Of a DNA stretch of 64,000 nucleotides, positions 49,547 to 61,246 are shown piece after piece. The notes below the pieces were generated by a model. That model was given only the letters and a program-made list of their open reading frames with translations. It did not search any database and was not told the origin of the DNA. The number at the start of each line of letters is the position of its first letter. Positions within the stretch are counted from its first letter, which is position 1. Position numbers and translations under genes: made by a program. The DNA is from an uncultured Opitutia bacterium (GTDB lineage: Bacteria; Verrucomicrobiota; Verrucomicrobiia; Opitutales; UBA953): positions 62,001 to 126,000 of the forward strand of contig CAMFKE010000008.1 of NCBI GenBank assembly GCA_945957395.1, read 5' to 3'.

Positions 49547-52500
49547 TCACTCGGCGGATTGCGCCTCGAAGGCCGGCGCGGGGACGACCACGGGGGCGGC
49601 TCCGGAGAGAGAGGCGGGCACGGGTTCCCCCTTGCTCTCCACGTGCGCCTGACGCGCCGCGAGGAATTCGCCCATGTCGGACTTCGGATCCGCCTTCGGC
49701 TTGGCCACGCCGACTTTGCCGTAGAACTCGGCCTTGCTGCACGCGAAGCGCAGGTTGGCCAGCGGCGTGCGGCCGGGCACGAGCGGAGACTCGGCGTCGG
49801 CCTTGGCGAACGCGTCCTGAAGTCGCGAGTCGGCCAGCAGCGTGGTGACTGCCGCCGGCGCGAAGGTCTCGCCGGAGGCGAGGTCCACGCAGCGCGAACC
49901 GCCCAGGAGCGTGTTGAAGTCGAGGTAGGCGAGCGCGCCTTCCGGCGCCACGCCGGAGTTGGCGGCGGCGAGCGCGACGAGCTGCGCGGGCGTGGCGGCT
50001 AAGGGCATCACGAGCGCGTCGTCGAGCGCGCCGAGGAAGGCGGACTTGTCATCGCCGAAGCGCAGGGCGTCGCCGCGGGCGAATTTCATCGGGGCGGTCG
50101 GCTTCAGCGCGGCCTCGCCGGCGGGTTGGCCGTCGATGAAGAAGCGCACCTTGCCCGGCTCGAAGGAGGCGGCCACATGCGTGGTCCTGCCCATCGGCAC
50201 AAGCGGCCCGTCGGCGTGTTCGCCGGCGCGCGTGGCGCCGATTCGTCCGGTGGCGTCGAGCGTGACGGCCACCGTGTCGGATGCGCCGTCGAGAGCGATG
50301 ACGCGCGCGGTGCCGGAGGGGGCGGCGGCGGGCGTGATGCGGGCGGCCAGCGTGAGGGCGCCCGTCGCGACATCGGCGCCGAGGGGGGACTCCAGGTGGC
50401 CGGGCGCGGTGAATTCGAGGCGAGAGCCGGTGCCGGCGACGACCGGGGGCTTCTGCGTGCCCAGCTTCATGGCGGCGCGGCCGACCCAGGTGTAGGAGCG
50501 CACGCCGTCATGAATATCCAGATACGCGTCGTAGTTGCCGGGCTTGTCATAGGTGACGGTCGCCGCCGCGCCTTCGGCCGCGGCGGGCTTGCCCCCGGGG
50601 AAGCGCCACTTGAACTTCGCCTTGCGCGAGATGGCGGAGACATCGAACCACTTCACGGTGTAAGGGCCGCTCTTGGCGTACTGGGTGAAGCCGTCGGCGC
50701 GCACCCACACGAACGGCGTGGAGGCCTCGACGAGCGGGCGTTCGAACACGCCCTTGTTGGAGCATACGCGCACGAGGTTGAGCGAGGGCGCCGTCTTCAC
50801 GTAGTTGATGATGTTCGCGGCGGGCAGTCCGGCGCTCAGGTCCGTCCAGTCCGCGGAGGCGGCGTTGCGGTAGGCCACGCGCGAGGCGGTCGCCGCGTAG
50901 AGGCCCGCGTTGGTGCCGGCCTGGCAGTCGAGATCCTTCACGGGACCGTCCCCGGCGATCTTGGTGTAGAGCGAGCCGGTGATGTCCGTCCAGGTTTTGC
51001 CGTCGTCGGTGGAGACGATGACGAAGCCCTTGTTGCCCGGCGCGGCGCCGGCGGCGTAGAGGGTTTTGGCGGTCTTCTGGTCGGCCGCCACAAGACGCAG
51101 TCCGTATCCGGTTTTGCCCCACGGCGTGGCGGGCCCGCCTTTCTCCATGACCACGCCGGAGGGCGTGATGTCGGCGAACTTCTCCCCCGAGTCGCGCGAA
51201 AGCCAGAGACGGCCGCCTTCCACAAGGAGGACGAATCCGGGCACGGCGTGGGCGGTGGTGATGTCCTGGATCTTGGATTGGAAGACGCGCACGCCCTTCT
51301 CCACGGATTTGCCGTTGATGAGCACCAACTCCGAGCCCTTGCCGTCCTTGGGCTTGCGCTGGCCGTAGAAGGCGTAGGCGGAGATGGCGTCGAAGGGCGT
51401 GGCCACGCTCTCGGGCAGGTCGGCGCCCAGTCCGTGGGATTTCACGGCGCGGCGGGAGCCCGGGCCCTTTTCCTTTTCGGACGGGAGGAAATGCACGCAG
51501 CTCCACGGGCCGTAGGCGACGGAGGCGTCGGCGGGGTTGGCGAAGCAGCGCGAGGAGTCGCCGCCGCCCATGTTCATCCAGTCGTCGCCCCACAGCTTGG
51601 GGTACTTGAGGTGCACCGGGCCGTGGTTGCAGGCGATGAGCATCACATCGGGGTCCTGCCACGACATGTCGAAGCCCCACGGCTCCACGCCGGTCACGCC
51701 GATGTCTATGGTCCGGATGGAGCGCAGGCGGTTGTCGGAGTAGGTCAGGCCGCCGTCGTTGCCCATCCAGATCTTGTCGCCGATGATGCGGCAGCTTTGG
51801 AAGTCGCCGTGGAACCAGTGGTTTCGTGTGGCCAGGGGAGGTGAGCCGTCGCCCTTGATCTCGGGATTGGCCTCGGCCTGCGTCTCGTAGTGGTACTTCC
51901 AGGTTTTGCCGCCGTCGGTCGTGATCCACGGGGACTGGCCGCCGCACACCATGAGCTCGGGGTTCTCCTCGGAGATTTCGAAGACCATGTCCCAGGCGCC
52001 CTGGTGCAGTCCGTGCACATTGAACTTACGCGACTTGGTGCGGTCCTGCAGGTTCACCGTCTCGAGGTTCGTCGTGAGGTTGGGCCGGTTGGCGCCGGGC
52101 GGCAGCACATCGTTGATGTCGTTCCAGGTGTTTTTGAAGGTCTTGCCCGAGTCGTCGGAGATCCAGAAGCCTTTCACGCCGTAGAGGGGTCCGGAGGTGT
52201 CCTTCTGGTTCCACATGCTGGGGATGCCGTGCTTGTCGGCCAGGTCGTAATTGCCGCCGAAGCCCATCAGGTATACGCGGTCCGGATACTTGGGCGTCGT
52301 GCGGATGAAGGTGATCGCGAACTGCTCCTTCTTGTTCTTGTGCTTCTCCACGGGCAGCCCGGAGGTGATTTCCGTCCAGGTCTTGCCGCCGTCGTCGGAG
52401 CGATGGAACTCTATCCAGTTGGCTGCGTTGATATTGCCGTACTTCATCGCCGTCACATAGATGACATCGGGGTTGCCGGGCTTGAACTTGAAGGAGGTGA

Positions 52501-53104
52501 CGGGCTTGTTGAACACCTTCGACCAGGTCTCGCCGCCGTCGCGGCTGACGCACAGGCCGGCGGAGTTGCCGAAGCCGACCACCTCGCCCTTGCGCGCGCT
52601 CTCGACAAAGACGGCGTGCATGTTGAACGGCTCGCGAGGGTAGTCCTTCGAACGGTCTATCTCGGGCGCCTCGAGTTTTTTCCAGGTGCGGCCGCCGTCG
52701 GAGGAGCGCATGACGCCGAACCCGCAGCCGGCGTAGACGAGGCCGGGGTTGTCGCGCACGAAGTGGATGGCGCGGAAGTAGTTCAGTCCGCCCACCTCGA
52801 AATCGATGTTCTTCCAGGTCTTGCCGGCGTCCTCGGTGAGCCAGAGGCCGCCCAATTGGGTGGCCGTCAGGATGCGGTTGTGGTTCGAGGGGTCCACATC
52901 CACGGCGACGAAGACGCCCTGAGCGCCCGAATGTCCGTCAACCCAGGAGCCGAACCCCACGTTGCGCCAGGGCGATTTGGTGTCGAACTGCACAAGGCCC
53001 GGAGTGGGCGTCGCGAACAGTGCGCCGGCCACGGCGGCTTGTGCGGTGACCATGGGCAGGAATCCGGCTAAGGCGATGGCGCAGAGGAGTCGGGCGGGTG
53101 TCAT
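49547..53104 (-). CDS. Large secreted Asp-box (sialidase/VPS10-like) beta-propeller protein with LamG-like domain
   Basis: A 1185-residue exported protein: signal peptide MTPARLLCAIALAGFLPMVTAQA, then one or two beta-propellers. At least eight Asp-box motifs of the S/T-x-D-x-G-x-T-W type are visible (LTEDAGKTW, SSDGGRTW, SRDGGETW, SDDGGKTW, SDDSGKTF, TTDGGKTW, SRDSGEKF, STDDGKTW). A PKD-like segment (WRFPGGKPAAAEGAAATVTY) and a LamG/concanavalin-like domain (ALTLAARITPA to FFIDGQPAGEAAL) follow, then an unmatched tail. Relatives include sialidase-fold glycosidases and sortilin-type proteins; no catalytic Tyr/Glu pair of true sialidases is obvious. A role in polysaccharide binding or breakdown is plausible. 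The ATG at 53104 is chosen from the signal peptide. Confidence 0.84.
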   Translation of the reverse strand: MTPARLLCAIALAGFLPMVTAQAAVAGALFATPTPGLVQFDTKSPWRNVGFGSWVDGHSGAQGVFVAVDVDPSNHNRILTATQLGGLWLTEDAGKTWKNIDFEVGGLNYFRAIHFVRDNPGLVYAGCGFGVMRSSDGGRTWKKLEAPEIDRSKDYPREPFNMHAVFVESARKGEVVGFGNSAGLCVSRDGGETWSKVFNKPVTSFKFKPGNPDVIYVTAMKYGNINAANWIEFHRSDDGGKTWTEITSGLPVEKHKNKKEQFAITFIRTTPKYPDRVYLMGFGGNYDLADKHGIPSMWNQKDTSGPLYGVKGFWISDDSGKTFKNTWNDINDVLPPGANRPNLTTNLETVNLQDRTKSRKFNVHGLHQGAWDMVFEISEENPELMVCGGQSPWITTDGGKTWKYHYETQAEANPEIKGDGSPPLATRNHWFHGDFQSCRIIGDKIWMGNDGGLTYSDNRLRSIRTIDIGVTGVEPWGFDMSWQDPDVMLIACNHGPVHLKYPKLWGDDWMNMGGGDSSRCFANPADASVAYGPWSCVHFLPSEKEKGPGSRRAVKSHGLGADLPESVATPFDAISAYAFYGQRKPKDGKGSELVLINGKSVEKGVRVFQSKIQDITTAHAVPGFVLLVEGGRLWLSRDSGEKFADITPSGVVMEKGGPATPWGKTGYGLRLVAADQKTAKTLYAAGAAPGNKGFVIVSTDDGKTWTDITGSLYTKIAGDGPVKDLDCQAGTNAGLYAATASRVAYRNAASADWTDLSAGLPAANIINYVKTAPSLNLVRVCSNKGVFERPLVEASTPFVWVRADGFTQYAKSGPYTVKWFDVSAISRKAKFKWRFPGGKPAAAEGAAATVTYDKPGNYDAYLDIHDGVRSYTWVGRAAMKLGTQKPPVVAGTGSRLEFTAPGHLESPLGADVATGALTLAARITPAAAPSGTARVIALDGASDTVAVTLDATGRIGATRAGEHADGPLVPMGRTTHVAASFEPGKVRFFIDGQPAGEAALKPTAPMKFARGDALRFGDDKSAFLGALDDALVMPLAATPAQLVALAAANSGVAPEGALAYLDFNTLLGGSRCVDLASGETFAPAAVTTLLADSRLQDAFAKADAESPLVPGRTPLANLRFACSKAEFYGKVGVAKPKADPKSDMGEFLAARQAHVESKGEPVPASLSGAAPVVVPAPAFEAQSAE

Positions 53105-53274
53105 GGAGCGGTGAAAAAAGGTGGCTGTGCTCCAAAACACAAGCGGCGCGAGCGCCCGTTCCATGGGAATTCCCCCCGGTTTCGAATCTGCCGGTGCGGG
53201 AGCGGATGCGGCCTCCGCTTCGGTCGAAAAAGAAACTTCACACCCGCGCCTTGGTCGCGAAAGTCGCGCCCCCC

Positions 53275-53955
53275 ATGCCCGCCCGCATCCTTCTCATCGA
53301 CTGCGACTCCACGCTCTCCGCCATCGAGGGCGTGGACGAACTCGGCCGTCTCCGCGGCCCCGACATCTTTCGCGCCGTCGAGGACATGACCAACGCTGCG
53401 ATGAACGGAGGGACGCCCCTGCAGGAGGTCTTCGCCAAGCGTCTTGACATGATTCGGCCCACCCGAGCGATGGTGTCCCAGGTGGCCTCGCAGTACATCC
53501 GCCGTCAGGCGCCCGGCCTGGCGTCAGCCTTGGCCGCCGTCCGCAAGGCCGGCTGGACGCCGGTCATCGTTTCCGGCGGCTTCCGCCAGGCTATCCTGCC
53601 GCTGGCCAGGCACCTTGCCATCGGACGAGTGGAGGCGGTGGACCTGGTGTTTTCCAAAAACGGCAATTATGCGGGATTCGACAAGGAGGCTCCCACCGCA
53701 CGCGCGGGGGGCAAGCCCGAGGTCGTGCGCATGCTTCGTCGCGAAAACCCCGGCGCCGCAGTGGTCATGCTCGGGGACGGCGCCTCGGACCTGGAGTGCC
53801 GAGGCGTAGCCGATCTGTTCGTGGGCTTCGGCGGTTTCGTCGAGCGCGAGAAGGTCAAGGCTGCCGCCGAGGCGTACATCCACGGCTTTGACGAGCTTCC
53901 GGAGCTGCTGGCGGCCCGGTTCGACGCTCCGGGCGCAAGTTCCCTGCGGGCGTGA
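53275..53955 (+). CDS. HAD-family phosphoserine phosphatase-like protein
   Basis: A 226-residue cytoplasmic phosphatase. Motif I is LLIDCDSTLSAIEG (nucleophile Asp9, acid Asp11), motif II VIVSGGFRQAI, the motif III Lys is in GGKPEVVRML, and motif IV is VVMLGDGASDLE. The DCDST and FVGFGG segments are typical of SerB/PSPH, which makes L-serine from phosphoserine. The cap region ELGRLRGPDIFRAVEDMTNAAMNG with TPLQEVFAKRL is the PSP-type helical cap. The gene is preceded by about 170 bp after the Asp-box start and transcribed divergently from it. The first 59 codons of the longer open frame are ignored, since the fold starts at MPARILL. Confidence 0.86.
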   Translation: MPARILLIDCDSTLSAIEGVDELGRLRGPDIFRAVEDMTNAAMNGGTPLQEVFAKRLDMIRPTRAMVSQVASQYIRRQAPGLASALAAVRKAGWTPVIVSGGFRQAILPLARHLAIGRVEAVDLVFSKNGNYAGFDKEAPTARAGGKPEVVRMLRRENPGAAVVMLGDGASDLECRGVADLFVGFGGFVEREKVKAAAEAYIHGFDELPELLAARFDAPGASSLRA

Positions 53956-54065
53956 TGCGGCCGGCTGCCTCGGGGGCGTGAATCCGGACCCGGGGGTCTT
54001 GTTTTTAGGGTTGGGAGCCGACGGCGAGCCGGCAGGTTGCGCGCCGCGCCCGTCGGGCGTCTCCC

Positions 54066-54698
54066 GTGGAAATCCGGACCTTCACCATCCCTTTGTGGCT
54101 CGACCTCACAGCCGCCTTCGTCGGCGCGCTTTCGGGGGCCACGGCGGCGTCGCACCGCAAGTACGACATCATCGGGGGCGTGGTTCTGGCCATCGCCGCC
54201 GGCTTGGGCGGGGCGCTGATGCGCGACGGCCTCTTCATTCAGAACGGCCCGCCGGGCGTGCTGCGCCGGGAAAGTTACATCCTCGTGTGCGTGGTGACGG
54301 CGCTGCTCATGCCCGTTTTCAAACGCTGGTCCACGCGCGCCACCCTGCTGGCGATCGGGTGGACGGATACGCTGGCCCTGGGACTTTACGGGATGATCGG
54401 CACGCAGACGGCTTTGGCCAGCGGCCTGGGCATAGGCCCCTCGATGATCGCCGGCATGATCAACGCCGTGGGCGGAGGTCTGGTGCGCGACCTGATCATC
54501 AATGAGGAGCCCATGGTGTTCAAACCCGGCAACTACTACGCCGCCACGGTGCTGGTCGGTTCGGGCGCCTTCATTTTCTGCACGCGGTTCGCCTCCATGA
54601 ACGCTTTCGCAGCGGGTGTGGCGGGTGCGGCGATCATCGTGGGCCTGCGCGCCCTGGCCATCCGCTACGATCTTCGCACCGGCCCCATCCCGGAGTAG
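54066..54698 (+). CDS. TRIC/UPF0126-family trimeric cation channel
   Basis: A 210-residue membrane protein with the internal duplication of the family: three helices, then about three more (VGALSGATAASHRKYDIIGG in the first repeat and GIGPSMIAGMINAVGGGLVRD in the second), and the conserved Gly-rich turns GGALMRD and GGGLVRD. Bacterial members form homotrimeric K+ channels. The best start is GTG at 54066; no ATG precedes the first helix. It follows serB by 110 bp and ends 6 bp before the convergent ligA stop. Confidence 0.88.
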   Translation: MEIRTFTIPLWLDLTAAFVGALSGATAASHRKYDIIGGVVLAIAAGLGGALMRDGLFIQNGPPGVLRRESYILVCVVTALLMPVFKRWSTRATLLAIGWTDTLALGLYGMIGTQTALASGLGIGPSMIAGMINAVGGGLVRDLIINEEPMVFKPGNYYAATVLVGSGAFIFCTRFASMNAFAAGVAGAAIIVGLRALAIRYDLRTGPIPE

Positions 54699-54704
54699 CG
54701 GCGC

Positions 54705-56951
<2,247 letters not shown>

Positions 56952-59900
56952 TCAGAACGAGATGGGAGCGAGCACGATGCGGAAGCCCAGGTCGTCGGAC
57001 ACGGTGGAGGCGGACATGGGCTCAAGCTGCCGGTAGGCGCTGCGCGCCTCGGCGGCCGGAGTTCGCCAGGAGCCGCCGCGCGCCGAGAAGGCGTCGGACG
57101 AGAGGTCGGGCTGCGGGTTGTAGTCGGTCTTTCGTCCCCCGGGAAGGTGGCGCTTGTGCGGGTCGAGAACCCATTCGCGCACATTGCCGTGCATGTCGAA
57201 AAGTCCGTAGGCGTTCGGCTGATACGAGGCCACGGCGGACGTGGCCCTGTCGGATGCCGGCGCGAGGCGCGAGGTCGTCGGGTAGGCGCCGACAAAGTTG
57301 CCGTTCGTCGGCGAGGCGGCGGCGCCGAAGGAGAAGGCTTCGGTCGAGCCGGCACGGCACGCGTATTCCCATTCGAGCTCGTTGGGCAGGCGGAATTCGT
57401 AGCCCTCGGGGATTCTTCCGGCCTGGGCCTCGCGACGCGTCAGCATCTTGCAGAAGCGCACGGCGTCGGCGCGGGACACGCTTTCCACCGGGCGCCTGGC
57501 GCCCCTGTGCTTGGACGGGTTGCTGTCGAGAATCAGCGCATACTGCTCCTGCGTCACCTCGGTGACGCCCATCCAGAATCCGCGCGTGAATTTGGCGCGC
57601 GTCAGGGGCTCCTCGGCCACGGAGTGCCCCGCCTCGGCGGGCGAACTGCCAAGCCGGGTTTCGCCCTCGGGAATCCAGGCCAGGCGCGTGCCGTTCATGT
57701 AGGGGACCTCGTAGTCGCGCCCGGGCGGCGGGGGCGCCATGCGGACGACACGGGGTTCAACCAGGAGCTCCTGCCTGGGGCGGGCCGTGAAACTGCCGGT
57801 CCAGGTCACGTGGTCGCGAGCCTCGACTTCTATTTGCAGCGGTATGTCGGCGGGCACTTCGGCGGGCGGCTTCTCGTATTCGCGTGAGTTGATGCGCAGG
57901 GTGTACCGCAGACCCGGGGGCAGTCCCACCAGGGCGAAGCGCGCGGGCAGCGCGCGCAGCGCGGCCTCGACCTTGGTGACCTCGTTGTCCTTGACGACAA
58001 AGGCGGTCTGGTAGGTCTCGTAATCCGGATGGCTCACGCGGAGCATGTAATGGCCTACGGCGACCTCGGCGGGCAGGCTGCGCGCTTCGCTCCAGCTTCG
58101 GTCGACAAGGTTGTCGTCGTTGCGGGCTACGGTGATCGCGGCCAGTTCGTCCGCACGCGGGGCGCGGCCGGAGAGGGTCACCGAATACTCGATGGTCCCG
58201 CGGGCGGGCGGCAACGGGCCAGCCTCGATCGTCTTGTTCTCACCTGCGTCGAGGACGACTTTGCGGGAAATCTCACGGTAGCCCTCCTTGGAAAACACGA
58301 AGGTCAGCTCGCGCCCGGGCTTGAGCTTTTCGAGCAAAATCGGGGTCACTCCAAGGTCGCTGCCGTCAAGGGTGACGCGCGCGCCGGTGGGAATGCTGGC
58401 CAGCTTCAGGGTGGCCGGTGCGCCCTCGACGGTCACCGTGCGTTCGGTGCGGGCGTTGATGCGCACGACCACCCCTGCCACGCGCGCAGGCTTGCAGTTC
58501 TCCTTCTCCACGAGGAGCGAATAGGTGCCGGGCGCCGCCTGGGCGCTCACTTTGCCGTTCTCGTCGGACGTCCCCATCGCGAGCGTGGTGCCGTCTTCGG
58601 AGACGAGCGTGACGCTCGCAGCGGGGGCGGTGGTGACCTCGAGGGTGCCGGCTTCCTTCAGCAGGTTGACGGTCGCGGCGAACGGTTTGCCCTCCGCGAC
58701 GCTGACGGTGAGTTTGCGCTGGAGGTAATCCGGGGCGTCGATGGTCAGCGTGTAGGTGCCGGGCCGGGCGTCGAGCCGCACCTCGTCGGAGCCCACGCCG
58801 AAGCGGGCGCCGCCTTCGGCCACCGTGATGACGGCTTGCGCCGGGGTGACCTTGAGGTTGATCGTTCCGGGTGATGCGCCCGCATGGCGCGTCACGGGGG
58901 ATCCTGCGGCGACAAGGTCGGCAGCCGGGGCGGAATCGCCGGAAAACACCATGTATCCGGCGGCTGCGGCGAGAGCCAGGGCCGCCGCGGCGGCACCGAT
59001 GAGGAGGCGCTTGCGCTTGCCGTTGTCACGGCGCGCCTGCGGCATGCCGTCAGGGTTGGTGTGGTCGTCGGCGTAGCCCGGACCGGCGAGCTGGGAGAGG
59101 TTTTCCAGGTCCTTCAGGGCCGCCTTGGCGTTCGGGTAGCGCTTGTTGCGCTCCCTAGCCAGGCATCGGGCGAGGAAGATATCCCAACCGGGGTTGAGCG
59201 CGGGCACGATGCCGGAAGGGGGGCGGTAGTTGGCTCCGGGCTTCAGTCCGGTGAGCATCCAATAGACGGACATGCCGAAGGCGTAGAGGTCGGCGCGAGC
59301 GTCGGGCTCCTGCTTGAGGTGAACCTCGGGGGAGATGATGTCGGCCGTATTCAGGCGCACGTTGCGCGGGCCGAGCGAGACGGGCGGGATGCCGGCGGAG
59401 ACCAGCAGTTCGATGGATTGTGTGCCGATGCTGCCGTAAAGACCGAAGCCGAGCACCTTGGTGTCGCCTCCGCTTTGCAGCAGCATGTTGCTGGGCGTGA
59501 GGTTGAGGTGCAGCACGCCGTGCGTGTGGGCGATGTCGAGCGCCTCAAGCACATCGCGTGCAATCTTTTGCACCTTGTCGGGTGTGAAGTCGCGGGCCGC
59601 CTCCGAGGGTTGCGCGCGCACGATGCCCTGCGGATTTTGGAAAGTCGGGTAGATACCCGCGGCGCCAAGCAGGTCGGGAATCGATTTGCCGTCGCAGGGC
59701 TCGGCGACCAGGCAGATGCGCCCTTCGATGTTTTGCGATTCGCCCAGCGCGAGGATACGCGGGTGCGTCAGGTGGACCATCTTCTCGCGAAAATCACGGA
59801 AGTGGCGCAGGAAGGCCTCGTCCTCCGAGAGGAGCTTGGGCAGGACGAAAAGCGTCTTGGCGCTGCCGTCGGACGAGGTGACATGGTAAAGGCTGCCGAG

Positions 59901-60029
59901 AATGTCGTAGGCCAGGCAGGATTCCACGGTGAACTCGCCGAGCTGCTCGCCGGCGGTGAGCACTTCGTATACGCGGCCCGGCGGAGGTGTCGGCGAGGCG
60001 GCTTTGGTGGCGTCAGTATCGGCGGGCAT
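56952..60029 (-). CDS. Pseudokinase-TM-PEGA-SUMF1 membrane protein
   Basis: A 1025-residue multidomain protein. Residues about 30-310 form a Ser/Thr-kinase-like domain, but the catalytic loop reads GVLHLNLTPSNMLL, with Asn176 for Asp, and the DFG motif is GFG (Gly194). The Gly-rich loop is also lost, so it should be a pseudokinase. A hydrophobic helix (LLIGAAAAALALAAAAGYMVF, about 340-360) crosses the membrane. Several PEGA-type beta-domains follow (for example IPTGARVTLDGSDLGVTPI). The C-terminal domain (about 778-1025) is a formylglycine-enzyme-like SUMF1 fold (FWMGVTEVTQEQYALI, then FDMHGNVREWVLDP and ARGGSWR). The kinase half faces the cytoplasm and the rest the periplasm. Start at MPADTDATK (60029). 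The target is unknown. Confidence 0.88.
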   Translation of the reverse strand: MPADTDATKAASPTPPPGRVYEVLTAGEQLGEFTVESCLAYDILGSLYHVTSSDGSAKTLFVLPKLLSEDEAFLRHFRDFREKMVHLTHPRILALGESQNIEGRICLVAEPCDGKSIPDLLGAAGIYPTFQNPQGIVRAQPSEAARDFTPDKVQKIARDVLEALDIAHTHGVLHLNLTPSNMLLQSGGDTKVLGFGLYGSIGTQSIELLVSAGIPPVSLGPRNVRLNTADIISPEVHLKQEPDARADLYAFGMSVYWMLTGLKPGANYRPPSGIVPALNPGWDIFLARCLARERNKRYPNAKAALKDLENLSQLAGPGYADDHTNPDGMPQARRDNGKRKRLLIGAAAAALALAAAAGYMVFSGDSAPAADLVAAGSPVTRHAGASPGTINLKVTPAQAVITVAEGGARFGVGSDEVRLDARPGTYTLTIDAPDYLQRKLTVSVAEGKPFAATVNLLKEAGTLEVTTAPAASVTLVSEDGTTLAMGTSDENGKVSAQAAPGTYSLLVEKENCKPARVAGVVVRINARTERTVTVEGAPATLKLASIPTGARVTLDGSDLGVTPILLEKLKPGRELTFVFSKEGYREISRKVVLDAGENKTIEAGPLPPARGTIEYSVTLSGRAPRADELAAITVARNDDNLVDRSWSEARSLPAEVAVGHYMLRVSHPDYETYQTAFVVKDNEVTKVEAALRALPARFALVGLPPGLRYTLRINSREYEKPPAEVPADIPLQIEVEARDHVTWTGSFTARPRQELLVEPRVVRMAPPPPGRDYEVPYMNGTRLAWIPEGETRLGSSPAEAGHSVAEEPLTRAKFTRGFWMGVTEVTQEQYALILDSNPSKHRGARRPVESVSRADAVRFCKMLTRREAQAGRIPEGYEFRLPNELEWEYACRAGSTEAFSFGAAASPTNGNFVGAYPTTSRLAPASDRATSAVASYQPNAYGLFDMHGNVREWVLDPHKRHLPGGRKTDYNPQPDLSSDAFSARGGSWRTPAAEARSAYRQLEPMSASTVSDDLGFRIVLAPISF

Positions 60030-60165
60030 ATGAAAGAGTGGGGCGCGAAGCTTGGTGGGGCCCGCGTATCGAACGACGGTCGCGCACCTACGCAAGCCCC
60101 CGCTTGGTCAAGAGCCCATCATAGACGAGCTTCGGGGCGCAATGCGCCAACCGCGCCGTGTCCGT

Positions 60166-61125
60166 TCAGGAGAAGCGCGCGGCCAGTTTCCCGCCGACCC
60201 AAAGCCAGGCGGGCAGCGTGGCGGCGGCGGCCAGCGAGGTGGCCACCGCCACGCGCAGGGAGACCTGGGGGGCCTGACCGTAGTGCTGGCACATCACGAT
60301 GGGCAGCAACGCGGCGGGCATGGCGGCCTGAAGCAGCAGGATGCGGGAGACCTCCATGGGCAGGGGCAGGAAGAGCGCGGCCCCCACGAAGAGGGCGGGG
60401 ATGACGCCGTTGCGCAGCAATATGGAGCCGGCGGTGATTCTCAGGTCATGCCGGGCTCGGAAGCCGTCGAGCAGCGCCGGCAGAGCCATGCCGATGAGGA
60501 GCAGTCCGCAGGGAATGGCGCACGCGCCGAGCATGTCGACGAAGCTGAAGACGAACTTCGGCGTCTTTTCGGCCAGGCCGGTGCGGTTGAGCAGCATGGC
60601 CGCGATCATCGCCAGGGTGATCGGGTTGAAGAGGCGCTTCCAGGCGTCTTTGCCCAATTTGCCCGAGAGCAGCACGAGCCCGACGGTCCAAAGGCACAGC
60701 TCGATGCCGACATTGAAAAGCAGGAGCACCGCCACGCTGTCCGGTCCGTAGAACGCGACGGACATGGGGATGGCCAGGTAGCCGTAATTGTAATTGCCGG
60801 TCGTGTACGCGAAGGCCCGGCGACGCTCCATGGTGTCCGCGCCGCTGAGGCGGGCGAAAATCCAGCTGACCAGATAGCCGAGCGCCAGGGAGACGAAGCC
60901 GGCGGTAGGCGCGAGCAGGGCGACGGCGTCGTTCTTGAGCGCGACATTGTGCGAGACCTTGGCCAGCACCAGCGCCGGGAAGAAGACCCAGATCACCAGG
61001 TTCATCATGCCGCTTCTGAGCTGCTCGTCCACCACGCCGCGCTTGCGCAGGGCGTAGCCGGTGACCAGCAGGAGTACCACCGGGGCGGTGGCGGTTAGGA
61101 TGAGGGAACCGGAGACGGCGGACAT
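60166..61125 (-). CDS. AEC (auxin efflux carrier)-family transporter
   Basis: A 319-residue membrane permease with about ten helices in two five-helix repeats, typical of the AEC/bile-acid-anion fold. Family marks are LVIWVFFPALVLAKVSHN near the first helices, GNYNYGYLAIPMSVAFYG with the conserved GN-x-G pattern, and the Gly-rich ACAIPCGLLLIGMAL in the second half. Substrates of bacterial members include malonate and other organic acids; none can be chosen here. It lies upstream of the pseudokinase gene on the same strand (136 bp) and diverges from the PrimPol-like gene. Confidence 0.9.
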   Translation of the reverse strand: MSAVSGSLILTATAPVVLLLVTGYALRKRGVVDEQLRSGMMNLVIWVFFPALVLAKVSHNVALKNDAVALLAPTAGFVSLALGYLVSWIFARLSGADTMERRRAFAYTTGNYNYGYLAIPMSVAFYGPDSVAVLLLFNVGIELCLWTVGLVLLSGKLGKDAWKRLFNPITLAMIAAMLLNRTGLAEKTPKFVFSFVDMLGACAIPCGLLLIGMALPALLDGFRARHDLRITAGSILLRNGVIPALFVGAALFLPLPMEVSRILLLQAAMPAALLPIVMCQHYGQAPQVSLRVAVATSLAAAATLPAWLWVGGKLAARFS

Positions 61126-61246
61126 GCACCGTCACCTCTGCGCTTTGTGCGCCTTTCTACAAGTGTGTATCAGCCGGTTTGATTTTGACACCGCAGGGGG
61201 TGTCCGGGCCGTTTTTTCTGTCCAATATTTCCGATTCCGCGCTTGG

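Noticed and set aside
61185-61213. Perfect TTGACA box before the PrimPol-like gene as a promoter
   Set aside because: At a spacing of 16-18 there is only GC-rich sequence (GCCGTT), not a -10 box. The overlapping GACACC/GGTGTC hairpin followed by T6 makes a terminator or attenuator equally likely, so no promoter feature was called.
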